Shown: positions 50,994 through 63,031, counted from the stretch's first letter. The stretch is 64,000 nucleotides of DNA from Umbilicaria muhlenbergii (GCA_000611775.1 KK106984.1:3511341-3575340); one strand, 5' to 3'. Notes: a model not told the origin generated them from the sequence alone. Numbers and translations: made by a program.

Positions 50994-53016
50994 CTAGACA
51001 GCCGTGCTAGAGTTGAGGCTCGCCCTGTCCTTCTCCTGGTTGAACCTCTGCCAAGTCTGGGCGTATACCATGTTCTTGACACTCTCGTAGGCATCGTTGA
51101 AGATCTCGTTGTCAAATCCGTGAGTGATGTCGAAATATTCAATAACCGAGTGACCGGCCAAATCAGCAAGATGAGGGAAGGGCTCATTGGGCGCAATGAG
51201 GCCTTCGCGGCTCGAATGAGTGGTGACTGGCGCGATAGTCTCAGCTGTAATGGATCTGCCGGTATTAGAAATGAGAGAACCACTGTCTGTATGAGCGTGG
51301 GGAATGACAGTTAGGCTAATGCCACCACCAAACTCGTCGGTGTTAGTAGGATCCACAATGTTTTCTCCGAAAGGAGACACGATAGAGCCAGAGCGACGAG
51401 TAGCGGACACATACGCACGAGCTGCGTCTCCGAGAATGGCGTTGAGTGCCTTATAAATCCGCCCCTCGATATTGACATAGACTGAGGCCGTGTCCGTGCA
51501 AACAAGATACGCAAAGATGGTAACAGCCGCTTCAAACATGCGACGCTTTGCGGCAAGAGGCATTTCGGAACCAATGTTGCAGATAGAGTCCCAATGACCA
51601 TGGAATCCGTGAACTTGAGTGAGGAACATGATGTTCTCTCCAGTAAATTCGCGTTTGCATGCAAAGTCTTGCAGTTCTTTGCAGTCATTCTCATTTGTCA
51701 AGCATCGCTCGAGTTCCTTCATAGTGTAGAGCCTGCCACCGTGGGAACTAGTCGCCCTAGCGGTTATCGTCTCAGAGATTGCAGCATAGGAGGCATTTGT
51801 AGATCCACCTAATTCTGCTGTGCTCGTTGGATAGTTGCGAACCCGTTGGGAACACTTGAGACCCTGAAGAAGGGGGAAGAACAGAGTGACAACCTCCATT
51901 GTGATCAGGCCTGGCACGAACCTAGAAGTTTGGTCAGGTGAGCGTGAAGGCGGCAAATATACGGAATTCCACATACCACATTGGTGGAACCCAATACTTG
52001 TTGACCTCAGCCATTCTATCAGAATATAGCGCAGTAAGCCAGAGCGGGGTGCCAGGAAGACTATCACTTATTAACGAACGTTCTGCTCTAGTGCTCATCT
52101 AAATATACCTAGCGGTGACAGCTATAATTGTCTGCAGTCGCCAATGATATATATCGCGGACCATGTGAACGTTCCATAATAGCAGAGGTCCTAAGCAATA
52201 AGCCCAGAGGATCATCCAAAGAATTGTTGGAAGCCTGAAGACGTTTTAGAGTACTGTTTGATTGACTGGAAATTGTTGAAGCTAGCACCGAACTGAACTT
52301 ACCACTCCCATCCACGGCGGCATGCTGCAGAGTCCACGTGCTCTGAGACAGTCCCAAAAGAGTGAAACTTTCGAGAGATAAGGAATATTGTAAGGGATAC
52401 AATCGACTAGAGGCTAGACATCAATATCAACCACTTAGAAAAGGGTTTGACGTATTCCAAGCAATGAACCCACCTGAACTACCAGACCAATGTCAACCCA
52501 GAAATCATACCTCCATACTATGGCTCTCCATTTGGTAGGGAGGTCAACCAGAAGACGGATACCATGAGTGTACCGCTTCATAACGGGGAAGAAGCCCTTG
52601 GCTAAGTTGATTTGCTTGCGACTAATAATGAGGAGACGTTGATTCGAAGCCTGGAAGAGAGCGATTCCACCCGGGAAGTACAAGGCCATGACCCAATACT
52701 CCGCGACGCAGGGAAACTTGCCATTGAGAGGGTATGCCAGTAAGCAGAGAACCAGGTAAATGTGTAGAAGTACGAGAGCTCCGAGCATTTGCACAGGGTT
52801 CCTCATTCGAATTAACGGTAAAGAGCGATTGATCCATACGATTCCACATCCGCCGAAGAACAGCAAAGAGTACACAGCTGCGAATGTGATGTAGAAGATG
52901 CCGAGTCCGTCAAGGAGGAAAGGGCCGAGGTCGTGCCCTGTGGGACTCAAGCGGAGATTCATATCTGCGTGTTTCAAAGAGTGGCTACTGGTTGATGAGG
53001 TGAGACTTTGCTTCAA
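50994..53016 (-). CDS. seven-transmembrane receptor fused to an RGS domain
   Basis: Five exons (53016..52474, 52406..52303, 52234..52109, 52060..51977, 51921..50994) give 594 residues, phases all closing. Seven hydrophobic segments: FYITFAAVYSLLFFGGCGIV, GALVLLHIYLVLCLLAYPL, EYWVMALYFPGGIALFQ, IGLVVQSIVSLTIFLI, LPTILWMILWAYCLGPLLLW, TIIAVTA..PLWLTALY and LITMEVVTLFFPLLQGL, with the family marker HWRLQTI and NKYWVPPMW. The C-terminal RGS domain runs from about residue 370: MKELERCLTNENDCKELQDF, ENIMFLTQVHGF, RRMFEAAVTIFAYLV, ALNAILGDAARAYVSA. By family (fungal GprK/RgsC-like), it speeds GTP hydrolysis on Galpha. A 7TM-RGS fusion can act as sensor and brake of G-protein signalling. Start may be 52962 instead. 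Confidence 0.9.
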
Positions 53017-55973
53017 TCACACGAGGTATGGGGTGAAAGCAAGCATACTCTTAGCTATTGAAGATCCTATATTCGCGTAACGAATGAAGAAGCACAGAAC
53101 GGAATAGGCAACGCAGATAGCTCGCTGGTTCTGAAGCCCACGAATATACTTGAGGTATGAGCTGTATGTGTTGTAAATGGAGAGGGAAACGAGATAAGAA
53201 GGCGAGGGTGAAGCTTGAAGCTTCACTCGAATTAAGATCCCCTCATTACGGCTTGTCGGCAGGAGCCACGTGGGCAGGCACACCTTGATCAACTGCCTAC
53301 GGACGACAGAACTATATAAGAAAGTCCACGACATCTTCTTGCTCGTGCCAAAAGCTGACAACGGAAATTTGCAGTGGGTAATGCAGAGAAGAAAGACATC
53401 TCAAAGAACAACGGATAGTAGCGCAGAATGCAGCTAGGCCCATCGCTCCCGGCCCTAACATATTCTGGGCAGAAACGAGTCACAATGCATCACTCCCCCA
53501 CCGGCACATCGCTTTGGTTCGCCATGACCCATTGACACATCGGCCTTATGGATCACAAGGCATTCCCATTGAGAGGTGTTCCGTTGGGACAGGCCGCCTG
53601 TGGGCTGACATCCCTGAGCTGCGTGACACTAAGCTATTACGCCACACCATAAGAGGTAGAAGTGGTCAATCAGGTTCGATGTGAGGTGTTCGACGGTAAC
53701 ATGGCTGCCATGGCAAGAATAGCTGAGAGATGGCAGTGAGGGCGATAAAATACAAAGTACGGTGAGCGACAGCGCCACACTGCCACATCAAGAACGGCGT
53801 GGCCGCATGAAAGATGATCCGAACGCCTATCTCAGCGAGGATTGATACGCACAACGACAAGGTCTCCTCAGTTTAAAACAGCCATGTGACCTGATGGTTC
53901 ATTGGTCTCAGGTTAGAATGAATGATTCAGAGTGCGGGCCTCACAATCGTCGGACCTGACGCTAGGTTGCTATTCCTGCAATGCAATGCTGCAAGCGTAG
54001 GCCTTACTTAGCACTAGAGTCCTGTTCTTCACCAATCATGCTATTATGCATGTGCAACGCCACAAGGTATCCTCAAGAAGTCAAGAGACTTTTTCATCTC
54101 TCGGCACGCTACCAACCTGCCTGTTGCCAGCCCACGGTACTCACTCGTACCACCGTGCGTCACGATGGTTCGCTCTCTCGGAACACCGCGAGATCTGCTC
54201 TCCAGGCATGTTAAGGTTAGGCCGGTCTGCCAGGTACCGTGTATCCAGGAAGGAGATCGTGGGGACTGGGGTGCCAAAGTCGGGTCGGTGATACATATTT
54301 ATTCATCGGTAACTACATGGAAAGCCCGCGGGATCTGTGGTAGAAACTAAGACAAAGTATTCTTGGTCTGAGGACGAACTCGGCCGTCACGGGCTCGCAG
54401 CTTCGACGGCCTGGCTGGCTTCATTGCCGTTGTTATCCTGTCGCGTCACTCAACCATGGCGCTGCAAAGATTCTGTTGCCGTGTTGTGAATGTCAAAGCC
54501 ATAACACTTCCCAGTCCTATACTTCTGTTGGCCGCAGACTCTAACCCTTATAGTACATGACCAGATGGTACTCAGGAGTCCCCCGGATATGCAGTGAAGA
54601 CTAAGGTACCTTGGAATTTTTGCGACAGAAGAGCGGGCTTCCCCGCCGGCATGCTATGTGCAGACGTTCTTCGCAGTAACGCTGATGCAGCTCGTTAGAA
54701 GCAGGTCCTGATGGGCTATTCACGAGGTTACGCAAACGACGCAATACTCGTATTCTTCTACGCTAGCTCTGCACGCTAATGCTACCGTTGATGTTTCGGC
54801 CTATAGCATGGTATCACCTACCATTGGCTGCTTCCCCATCTAAAGTACTGTTTCAGGTCCATGCAGATTATTGTGAGGTCAAGACCGTGTGGCCGCGAGA
54901 CAGTCCCTCAAGAAACGGCCATACTTGCCGTAGGTTGGTCCAACCCCTTCATCAAGACTAAATGTGGTTGTGCCCCGTCTAGTCCGACGTGGCTGTGTTA
55001 CTGGTCATTCATGTATATCGAATCGACGGAGGAAATCTGTAGAAATTAGCACAATCGTTGAACCTGACATCTCCGCCTCCGTGTCTGTAGAGAAATGAAT
55101 AGACGTAAAGTGAATGAATCATGACGAGAATCGGACATAAGTCATGCATAGAGAGAGAACTGCCAGCTTTCAGCTGAGGGGCCCCTCAACCATTCAACAA
55201 TCATGACAGATATCTAGGACCAGTTAACGCAGCGATAGTAGAAGCCGTGGATCTCTTCCACTTACCTTTCAAAGACTTAGATATATCGCTTTCGCTGTTC
55301 TGATATCAGGAGGGACCCCAGCTGGAGATTGCCACTTGTAGCGGTGCTTAGAGATTCGCAACAGCTCGCTAGGAGATTTGCCCGGGGGTTCCCACTCTCT
55401 GCATGACTTGTCTCGGGTTCTCTTACCACCTGCAGATAGAGTGAACCGGTAAAGCCTGCCAATTATCAAGTGAAACTTCTGGAGAACAACAACACGACGA
55501 ATGAGCAGAAGAGGTGGGGTTGGTCTCCAACAAAGAAAAATAACAACATCAAGAAGACTCCGTGGGGCCGATAGCAACCTAACAACCTGTGGAGCCTAGT
55601 AGCCAATGTATGAAGCAATACGTTGTGACCAACATGAATGCCATACCCAACCTCCACAGATATTCATCGTAATAGCCAGGACGCATGATGTCCAGTGAAA
55701 AACTCAGAATGACTCACAGCGACGCGATGAATGAAGAGTATAACACTAAGTCCTTCAGCCACGAGGATCCTCATCTTCAACGATTCCTAGATCTCGCTAC
55801 AAATCCGTCTGCCAGAACCTCTCCTCAAACGACAGAATACTCTTACTCTTACCGACACCACCCACCGCGGCGAAACCAGCTTCGACACACCTTCGCAGTA
55901 GCTTCCAGCACTTACCTGTAACGTCTACAACAAGTCTCGACAACAAGGTCCAGCCAAACCGTCCGCCGCCGAG
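53017..55973. other. gene-poor stretch of about 3 kb
   Basis: No frame with a recognisable domain was found between the receptor gene and the small ORF at 55974. Frames of 60-100 codons occur on both strands at random. The plus frame 55685..55921 could be an upstream exon of the small gene (it is hydrophilic, His/Ser/Thr-rich) but no clear splice pair links them. Confidence 0.4.
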
Positions 55974-56186
55974 ATGGGTGACAGCAAGGCCGAGAAGGGC
56001 CCCCAGAACAATAGTCAGACCTCGAAAGCAGGCGACACTAAGAGCAATAACAGCAACGGCAGCAACAGCAATAAGTCGAAGGCGGACAATAAAGCTGGCA
56101 GTGCTGGAGATGCTAAGAAAGCCGAAAGCAAGAAGCTAGGAGAAATGGGGAAGCTGATGTATGGGTGTCAGAGTTTCGGAAACTGA
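55974..56186 (+). CDS. possible small hydrophilic protein
   Basis: A 70-residue frame, rich in Lys, Ser, Asn and Gly (SKAGDTKSNNSNGSNSNKSK, then KKAESKKLGEMGKLMYG). It is preceded by a C/A-rich leader with a good start context (CCGAGATGG). Low-complexity composition could arise by chance, although it is compatible with small stress-induced hydrophilins of fungi. No family recognised. Confidence 0.35.
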   Translation: MGDSKAEKGPQNNSQTSKAGDTKSNNSNGSNSNKSKADNKAGSAGDAKKAESKKLGEMGKLMYGCQSFGN

Positions 56187-56486
56187 GAACGGGGGTGTGT
56201 GATTGTGCGAAGTTGATGCTGAAGGGGCATGCTGTACTAAGTTGTTAAGATGTACCTTGCGGATGGATTTCATGGTTGTATGCTAGAAGCGATGTGGTGA
56301 GGAGTAACAAGACTGTATAAAGTCAATGTTCTCTTGGTGCATAGATCGCTAGGTGGCTGATACTGGCTTAGAATACCGAGCTTGCTTAGATGAGGAAGGT
56401 TCAAAACATCTATGAATTGGCTGCTCAACGTGACTATGGACAAAAGTACACACTGTGGATGGTAAAAGAACAAGGGAAGTGACACT

Positions 56487-57220
56487 CTACAAGACCGAGA
56501 GATCGCCGAATTTCTCCTGTAGATTTTGTCAGTCACAACATCAATTGGCAACTAGCGACCAAGCCTGTCATACCTTGTATCCAGGAACTTGCCAGCGGCC
56601 CTTCGACACCAACTGCGCGGTGCGTTTGTCGATATCCGGCTGAGCAGTAGCAACCTCATCCTGCGCAACACGCCATGATCAGTATGTTCCAACGCCAAAG
56701 CGACTCTCACACAAAACTCCCCAAAGCCTGCACATACCACAGTCAAATCCTCAAACGGCCTGGCCTCCTCAATATTCCTGAGCGTCTTCTCCAAATCCTT
56801 CAACTCCATATCAACTTTTCCCTTCGTCTCCTCCGCACTCTTCACCGCCTGTTTCTCAAACGCCTCAATGGCCTTGATCTGCCTTCCCACATCATACGTT
56901 GTCGGTTTCCATTGTTTGAAGTGGTTCTCGATTTCGTCGATCACGCTTTGGTTCTTCAGGATGCCGCGGTAGTGCGAGAAGTCGACCGTTTGCGGTTGGT
57001 CGGAGAGGACTTGCACTTTGCGGCGCGCGTCGTCGTTGCGCTTTTTGAAGGCTTGGAGGGCGGCGGCTGTTTGGCCTTTGAGGCCGAGGGAGCTGCCGAT
57101 TTTGCTCCAGTCGACTTTGAGAGCTGCGCTGCGCTATTTGTGGGGCAGCAGTCAGTACGGAATCGACTCAATGCTGTTCAGAAGCCTCCATTGTTTGGGA
57201 ACACTTACTCCGACGGCCAT
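56487..57220 (-). CDS. ATP7: mitochondrial F1Fo ATP synthase subunit d
   Basis: Exons 57220..57209 (12 nt), 57133..56738, 56660..56574 and 56516..56487 (30 nt) give 174 residues, exactly the length of yeast Atp7. Sequence: MAVG + [80 protein letters not shown], then [37 protein letters not shown]. Subunit d is part of the peripheral stalk that holds F1 still against rotation. There is no cleavable presequence, as in yeast. The very short first and last exons mean that simple ORF finding sees only the middle exon. The upstream 672 bp are shared with the divergent Mpv17-like gene. Confidence 0.95.
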
Positions 57221-57892
57221 CGTGAAGGAATTGCAGTTGGATTGAGACGAGTGCAGAGGCGGACTGGTGGAAGCGGCCGTCACAAGTTGAGGCTCGGCAA
57301 AGAGGGACTGCATAACTTACACGTGATCTGTACAACTGATCTCATCATTTATGCTTTTGGTACCGACGGGTCCTCATACTTGTAGTCCGAGTAGAACGAC
57401 ACCACCAGTTTCTTACATGGAGACCCCCAACTTTTTATATATACATAATTTTCCAACCCAAATCACCCAGCCACTCTCTGTGCTCGCTCTAACCGCACGC
57501 TGTGGCCCTCAAAGTTCGCTGGTGAAGGCACGGGTAAGATGGAGTTTATTGAATGAGTGATCAGATGTTAAGTGGTAAAGCTTTAGTTCAAAGTTATGGG
57601 TAGAAATTCAACCGAAAGTGCTGAGTTTCGGTGGGAGGGGGTGTCCGTGTAAGAAATTGGCAGTGTCGTTCCACGAGGACCCTGTTCCGACCCTTTTTCG
57701 CATTCAATTACTTCCTTAAGCAGTAGTGCACCACTACCTAGAGTAGACAAATGACCGACTACAACGTTTATTAAATTGCATGCCTGTGCCTCTACGTTTT
57801 TCTGAACCAAAGCTGTCCTTTGTGTCATTCTCGTCTTCGAATCAGCAGACTTTGATTTCCAAACAGTACTGTCTACAAAGTCCTCCTTCACC
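57221..57892. other. divergent promoter region (ATP7 / Mpv17-like)
   Basis: 672 bp between two divergent genes for mitochondrial proteins. A TATA-like run (TTTTTATATATACATAATTT) lies at about 57433-57452. No other motif is assigned. Confidence 0.45.
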
Positions 57893-58616
57893 ATGCCCTC
57901 CCCACTCGTAACTGCTACCATCCAAGCATGCCTTCTCAACATCACCTCCTCCATTCTCGCCCAAGTCCTCATCTCCTACCGCTCTCCCGTGGCCTCCTCG
58001 ACTTCTAGCTCTCCCTACAACCCTCTTAATCTCGATCCCACGCCCATTATTCACTTCCTCATCTATACCGCCATCATCACGCCCGTCAACTTCCTCTTCC
58101 AGGAGTCCCTCGAATCCGCTCTCCCTGCCTATCCCGCAGATGATCCCAAATCTACGAAGGTGAAGGTTGATGAGAAGAAAGGAGTGGTTGCGGAGAAGAA
58201 GTTGAACGTCCGGAACACGGTCTTGAAGATCGTGGTAGACCAGACCGCGGCTGCGGCGATAAATACGGTAGCGTTCTTGGGAATCGTACCGATATTGAGA
58301 GGAGCTTCTACTGGCCAAGTATGGGAGGGAATCAAGCAAGTGAGTAGAATTGGAGTGGGCGGGTGCGATTCGGACGGAGCCGGTCGATCACCTACGGGCG
58401 ATGTTTTGGTGGCAGAAACCCAGGGAGATGCCATGAGCTAACACAATGCTGGTTATCTTCTAGGAATTCTGGCCACTCATGGTCGCTGGCTACAAGCTTT
58501 GGCCTTTAGTCAGCCTGTTGAACTATACGGTTGTGCCGATGGAAAGGCGGGTGGTTGTTGGGAGTTTGGTGGGCTTGGGATGGGGGATTTACCTGGCCAT
58601 GAGGAGTGCGAGCTGA
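57893..58616 (+). CDS. Mpv17/PMP22 family membrane protein
   Basis: Exons 57893..58339 and 58464..58616 (intron 124 nt, branch and TTCTAG acceptor) give 199 residues. N-terminal segment: ATIQACLLNITSSILAQVLI; then HFLIYTAIITPVNFLFQESL, a charged loop (KVKVDEKKGVVAEKKLNVRN), VVDQTAAAAINTVAFLGIVP. Exon 2 carries the strongest family signature: EFWPLMVAGYKLWPLVSLLN, YTVVPMERRVVVGSLVGLGW. Four membrane spans are expected. The family sits in mitochondrial inner (Sym1/Mpv17) or peroxisomal membranes (PMP22/Woronin sorting complex). The PMP22-like DQxxxAP motif is partly changed (DQTAAAAIN). Channel-like metabolite transport is proposed for the family. The start is the only ATG that gives the N-terminal span. 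Confidence 0.88.
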
Positions 58617-59050
58617 ACAGGTCTATGGGACAATCTCGAGATGATTGGTGTGCTTGACGGGAGATGCTCAAGCATTCCGGAGATGATGTGACTAGGCCGA
58701 AGCCCTACAAAAGGTTTAGAACCTTGAATGGGCGTTTACAAGGGAGAGGTGTAAGGGCAGCCATTGAAAGAGGCACCTGGCAGTGCGATTCCTTCCACAT
58801 ATCTCTTTGTTGTGAAGCTATTCATGCATGGTGATTTCTCCTTCCCCAGCTGATTCTTTCACAGCCAATGAACGGCCACCGCAGAGGCAGCGGCACCCGT
58901 TTCAGAAAGAGCCCTAAGGACCTCCGTTAGCGTGCATACCAATCACCTTCATTCAAACATCCATCAACTTTCAAACAAGTCCTTGTATAACATCTAAAAT
59001 CAAGGCGGGCACGACAAAGAGCAATCAACATTGCACTCGCGCGTTGAGCT
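58617..59050. other. intergenic spacer, promoter of the SGNH-like gene
   Basis: 434 bp without coding signal. C/A-rich leader sequence (TCAAACATCCATCAACTTTC) precedes the next start. Confidence 0.4.
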
Positions 59051-61338
59051 ATGGCACAGAAATTGCCTTTCAATCATCGCCCCAAATTGCATCTAGCACT
59101 TACCTCACTTTCTGGGTCTCCACTCAACTCCATACAGAATAGCCCGAGTGGCACACCGTTCTTGTCACCTTTTGCCCCACCTAAAACACCATTCGCGACC
59201 ACCAATTATTCCCCTTTCCGTTCCGCTGGTCTAAGGCCTCCAACACCGTACGGGGGACCGGTCCAGTTCAACCCAAGGCGGCCAAAGTCCAGCTATGGCA
59301 ACTACACCTGGTTTAGAACCAAACGGTTACTCGGCAGCAAGGCTCTCTGGATCGTGGTGGCATTACTCAGTCTCGTGTGGTGGTGGAGCAATGGTGGCAG
59401 AGAAGATCTGGAGGTTATGAAGGTCAAGTCGAGTGGCTTGGGTATGGAGCTATTGAGTTCAGATATAACAGAGGACTTGCAGTTCTTTCCGGCTAGCAAC
59501 CCAAAGATCCATGTGGGTCACGCCCTAAATCTCTATCGAGATCCCCAGTTGACTTCTCGTAGTATATTGGCAGATGGACAGCGACACCGAATCGCTTGCG
59601 CAAAGATGGAACATTCCCTGGTAAACAAATCTGATGGGACCCTGCTGGTTCATTGCTTAAGGAGCTGACCGTGACAACCAGGCGTATACTTTGACATCAC
59701 CATCGCTAGTACTACAACACTGTTCTTGTCCCTCCATAATGCGCCAGAGCATTTGGCAAAAGTCTCAACCAGTACTTTGTCAACTGTATCGACAGCGACC
59801 ACAACGCCTAATATAGGTCACCTTTCATTCCGTCCAGTATCATTGCGAGATAAGCCGGCTCCACCTATATCACTACTTGCACGTGTGGATCAGGAAGAAT
59901 ACATCCTCCTTGCCAACTCCTCGGCTCTTGTTGCCATTCGCTCTGGCGACTTGAACCCCACTGTCGAACACCATGTCCGGATTATTGCGCCAATGACCGA
60001 TGACTACGGGACAGGTATCGTTGAATTCGAAGGTCTCTGGCTTAGTAAAGGTGGCAAACTCCTGCGGGTCGAGGGGTCGCTTCTCGCTGAAGAGTACGAA
60101 GACGAAGACGATTTGCAGGCAGAGAACGAGAAGATTGGCGAAAAGCATCGCCTCGGGTTAAGTGGTATCATGAGTGATGATGGCCGTCGCAAAAGTGATG
60201 AAGAAATTGCAGACGACGAAGAGGACGACGACACCTTTACGATTGGAGATCGAAAGAAATTATTGGAGGTAATAACCAACAACCCAGGGTCTCTTGGTGG
60301 CAAGAATAGGGGTAGACGAACAGGTGGCGCTGATGGCCTGTTGGCCGGCGTCATGGGCTGGGAGTATTTGCTGGGAGAGATGTTTGGCGTCGATCACGTT
60401 AGTATAGGAGTGGATGGAATGTGTCTTACGCAAGATTGTATCGGTGGGACTGGTGAGCCGTATGGCATAGGTGATGTGTTCTTTCGAAGGTCAGTAAGGT
60501 CCCAAATTTCTACCAACAAGCATCTACTGACACGAGATTCCAACCCAGTGGACCTCATGGATCAACCTACTTCGAGCACCCCTGGCTCTTCCACGCCTAC
60601 ATCCCAGACGTCATAGTAAGCCCACTCCCTCCTCCACCATCTCCACACCCTAACTTCCTCCAACAGGTTCTCAACCTCGGCGGCTCCGACTACACCTCCT
60701 TCGAAACACACTCGGAAGCCTACAACAAATCCTCCTGGGACCTCTCTACCCGCTTCGAAGACACCTACGTCTCCCTCATCAAAGCCATCCGCCAACTCGC
60801 CTACCCCAAACATCCCTCCCTCGCCCACAGCGAAGCATCCGGCTCCTTCATCCCCAACACCATCCCCGCGTCCATCCCCATCTTCGTCATGCGCCCCCTG
60901 CGCGGCCAACTCGAACACGCCACCCAAGGCGTCGTCGCCCGCCTGCGCGCCGACGGCGACAAATCCGTCTTCTGGCTCGACACTTCCGGCTGGCTCGACG
61001 TCGAACTCGCCGTCGATGACGACCCCTCCGTCCCGACCTCGCAGGATTTCTTCTTAGACGACACTGCCGAGCCGCCCAAGTGGCGGCTCACGGAACAGGG
61101 TAATCAGCGGGTGGCGATTTTCTTGCATCTGCATACCTGTCGGTATTTGGCGGGCGTGCAGGAAAGGTGTGCGTTTTTGCCGCCGGAGGTGTATCAGGGG
61201 AAGGTGTTTGATCCTGAGGAGGCGAATTTTGATCGGTGGGTGGAGGATGAGAAGGAGAGGAAGTTGAAGAAGCTGTTTTGGGAGAGTGGGGAGGAGGTGG
61301 ATGAGGGGGGGGTTGGTGGGGGGTTGAGTATGGGATGA
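59051..61338 (+). CDS. type II membrane protein with SGNH-hydrolase-like domain
   Basis: Exons 59051..59512, 59563..59620, 59682..60489, 60549..60615 and 60667..61338 give 688 residues, all phases closing. Residues 1-95 are a Pro/Ser-rich cytosolic tail; a single span follows at about 97-113 (ALWIVVALLSLVWWWS). The lumenal part starts with KIHYIGRWTATPNRLRKDGT and VYFDITIASTTTLFLSL, a beta-sandwich opening similar to the N-terminal domain of CE2-type esterases. Later comes VFFRSGPHGSTYFEHPWLFH, then AYIPDVIVLNLGGSDY (the N-x-G-x-x-D block of SGNH enzymes), and finally FWLDTSGWLD and LHLHTCRYLAGVQERCAFLP. Between them is an acidic, probably disordered insert (ADDEEDDDTFTIGDRKKL). The fold suggests a carbohydrate or lipid esterase/transferase in the secretory pathway. 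No classical GDS block I was certain, so the activity is inference. Confidence 0.82.
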
Positions 61339-61698
61339 TACTGGTGTTTGTGGGGAAATGGGGGACTAAGAAGCGGAAGACTGTTTACTTGTGGGGTTCT
61401 GAGTCTATGCTGAAGTTATTGTGAGTGATCCTATTAGCCTTAGCCATATGGAAGGAGTATCGTAGCGGCTAGATGGAATATTGAGTAGCACTGCCATGGA
61501 GAGAAGAATGTATAGTAAATATCAGTGGTTCTATTGCAAGCCAGTGCGATCTAAACTGAACGAGCAAGACTTCACAAGGCAAAAGCAAATCTATCACGTG
61601 CAAAGCTAACGCCGTTCTCACTGATAGCAACCGAGCCACTACTTTCAACGCAATCCGCCATAGGTAAGAAGTGCGGTAAGACATCTCTAGTCTCAAAC
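61339..61698. other. convergent intergenic region
   Basis: 360 bp between two 3' ends. Nothing recognised. Confidence 0.5.
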
Positions 61699-63031
61699 CT
61701 ATCTGGCCAGGTTGGCAGGAGGCTGGGTCGGTGGCCCTTCAGGGGTAACGTATGCCTATCATTCAATCATTCACTCATCAGCCCCAACAAGCAGCTCGCC
61801 CCGGACCTCCAACGGGCAAACACGACTCCAACAGGTGAGGGTGGCTCACCTTCGTCAACCCCCCATCAACAACAAAGTCCGTCCCATTAACAAAGCTACT
61901 CTCATCACTCGCCAAGAACAGCACCGCCTGCGCTTGTTCGATCGCCTCGCCGAAGCGCCCACTGGGGAAGTGGATCTCACGGCGGTGGCGTTTGGCCGCG
62001 TCGTCGCCGAGCCAGTCTTGCAGGAGGGGCGTACTGCAGAAGTTTCTCTGGATCAGTATACCATTTTCCCCGGAACGGGATGGGGTGGTAGCAAGATCAT
62101 CGTCGTCGTCGTCACTCACTTCAGCGGCGCAGGACACAGCGAATTAAATCGAAACCCCTCTCGCGCATGCACAATCGCCAACTCCCTAGTCATAGCCAAC
62201 ACGGCGCCTTTACTAGCCGTATACGCCAACTGCGGCGCCCCACTCCCAACAAGCGCAACGATGCTGGCGGTATTAATGATGCTACCATTCGACTTCCCAT
62301 GCTTGCGCAAACTCAACACAGCGTGCTTGCTGCCGTACCAAACGCCCTTGACGTTGATATTATGAGTCAGATCCCAGATTTTCTCGGGGGTGTCGATGGC
62401 GTCGGCGTCGTCGGCGTGCATGATCCCGGCGTTGTTGAAGATGATGTCGACGCCGCCCCAGCTGTCGAGGTGGGAGACCATGGCCGCGACGTCGCTTTCG
62501 GCGGATACGTCGCATTTGATCGTTTCGAGGCGGGAGTGGTAGGGGATGATGTCTTTGACTTTGGAGAGGGCTTTGGCGAGGGCGGGCTCGGATATGTCGG
62601 CCATGAGGACGCGGGCGCCTTCGCGGGCGAAGAGGATGGTGGTTTCGAGACCGATGCCGCTGGGGTGAGGGAGAAGATCAGTCGTGGGGGGGATAAGGAT
62701 AGGCTGAAGAGGCATATAGAACATGGTACGGAGAGAGGGAATGTCCCGTATAAGATGGCAACGTTTTGCAGGATAATTGGGGAATATTAAGCGGGTTGCA
62801 GCCATGCAGACGAGCAGACGAGCAGTTAAAGACAGACACAACGATAAAGAGACGTAGGACAATTGCAAACGATCGTAACTCAATCAACAGCCTTGCCTTT
62901 GAAGGTGAATGGTTCCCAACCAGGTTGCAAAATGATGAAAAGGATAGAGAAGCAATAAGGATCACCTACCCTGCTGCCCCGGTGATGATGGCATTCTTGC
63001 CCTCCAGCCGACCTCTGCCAACACTGCCCAT
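61699..63031 (-). CDS. short-chain dehydrogenase/reductase, classical type
   Basis: Exons 63031..62970, 62659..62117, 62033..61850 and 61755..61699 give 281 residues in phase. MGSVGRGRLEGKNAIITGAA completes the TGxxxGIG loop (TGAAGGIG) across the first intron; this intron is unusually long (310 nt). Further motifs: LMADISEPALAKALSKVK, IKCDVSAESDVAAMV, GGVDIIFNNAGIMH (NNAG), SIINTASIVALVGSGAPQLA, YTASKGAVLAMTRELAI (catalytic Ser-Tyr-Lys), CPAPLNTPLLQDWLGDDAAK, ALVFLASDES-type helix (AVLFLASDESSFVNGTDFVV), DGGLTKAYVTPEGPP. This matches a common filamentous-fungal classical SDR group, with NAD(H) likely since an Asp (ADIS) ends beta-2. Substrate unknown. The minus-strand ORF beginning at 62883 reads into intron 1, so that start is not used. 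Confidence 0.92.

Noticed and set aside
54044-55049. Possible duplicated gene fragments in the 3-kb stretch
   Set aside because: A few short similarities (for example GGAAATCTGTAGAAA versus GGGATCTGTGGTAGAAA) caught the eye but are too short and interrupted to support a repeat call.
61712-62365. 217-codon plus-strand frame
   Set aside because: It is antisense to the SDR gene and has no family pattern.
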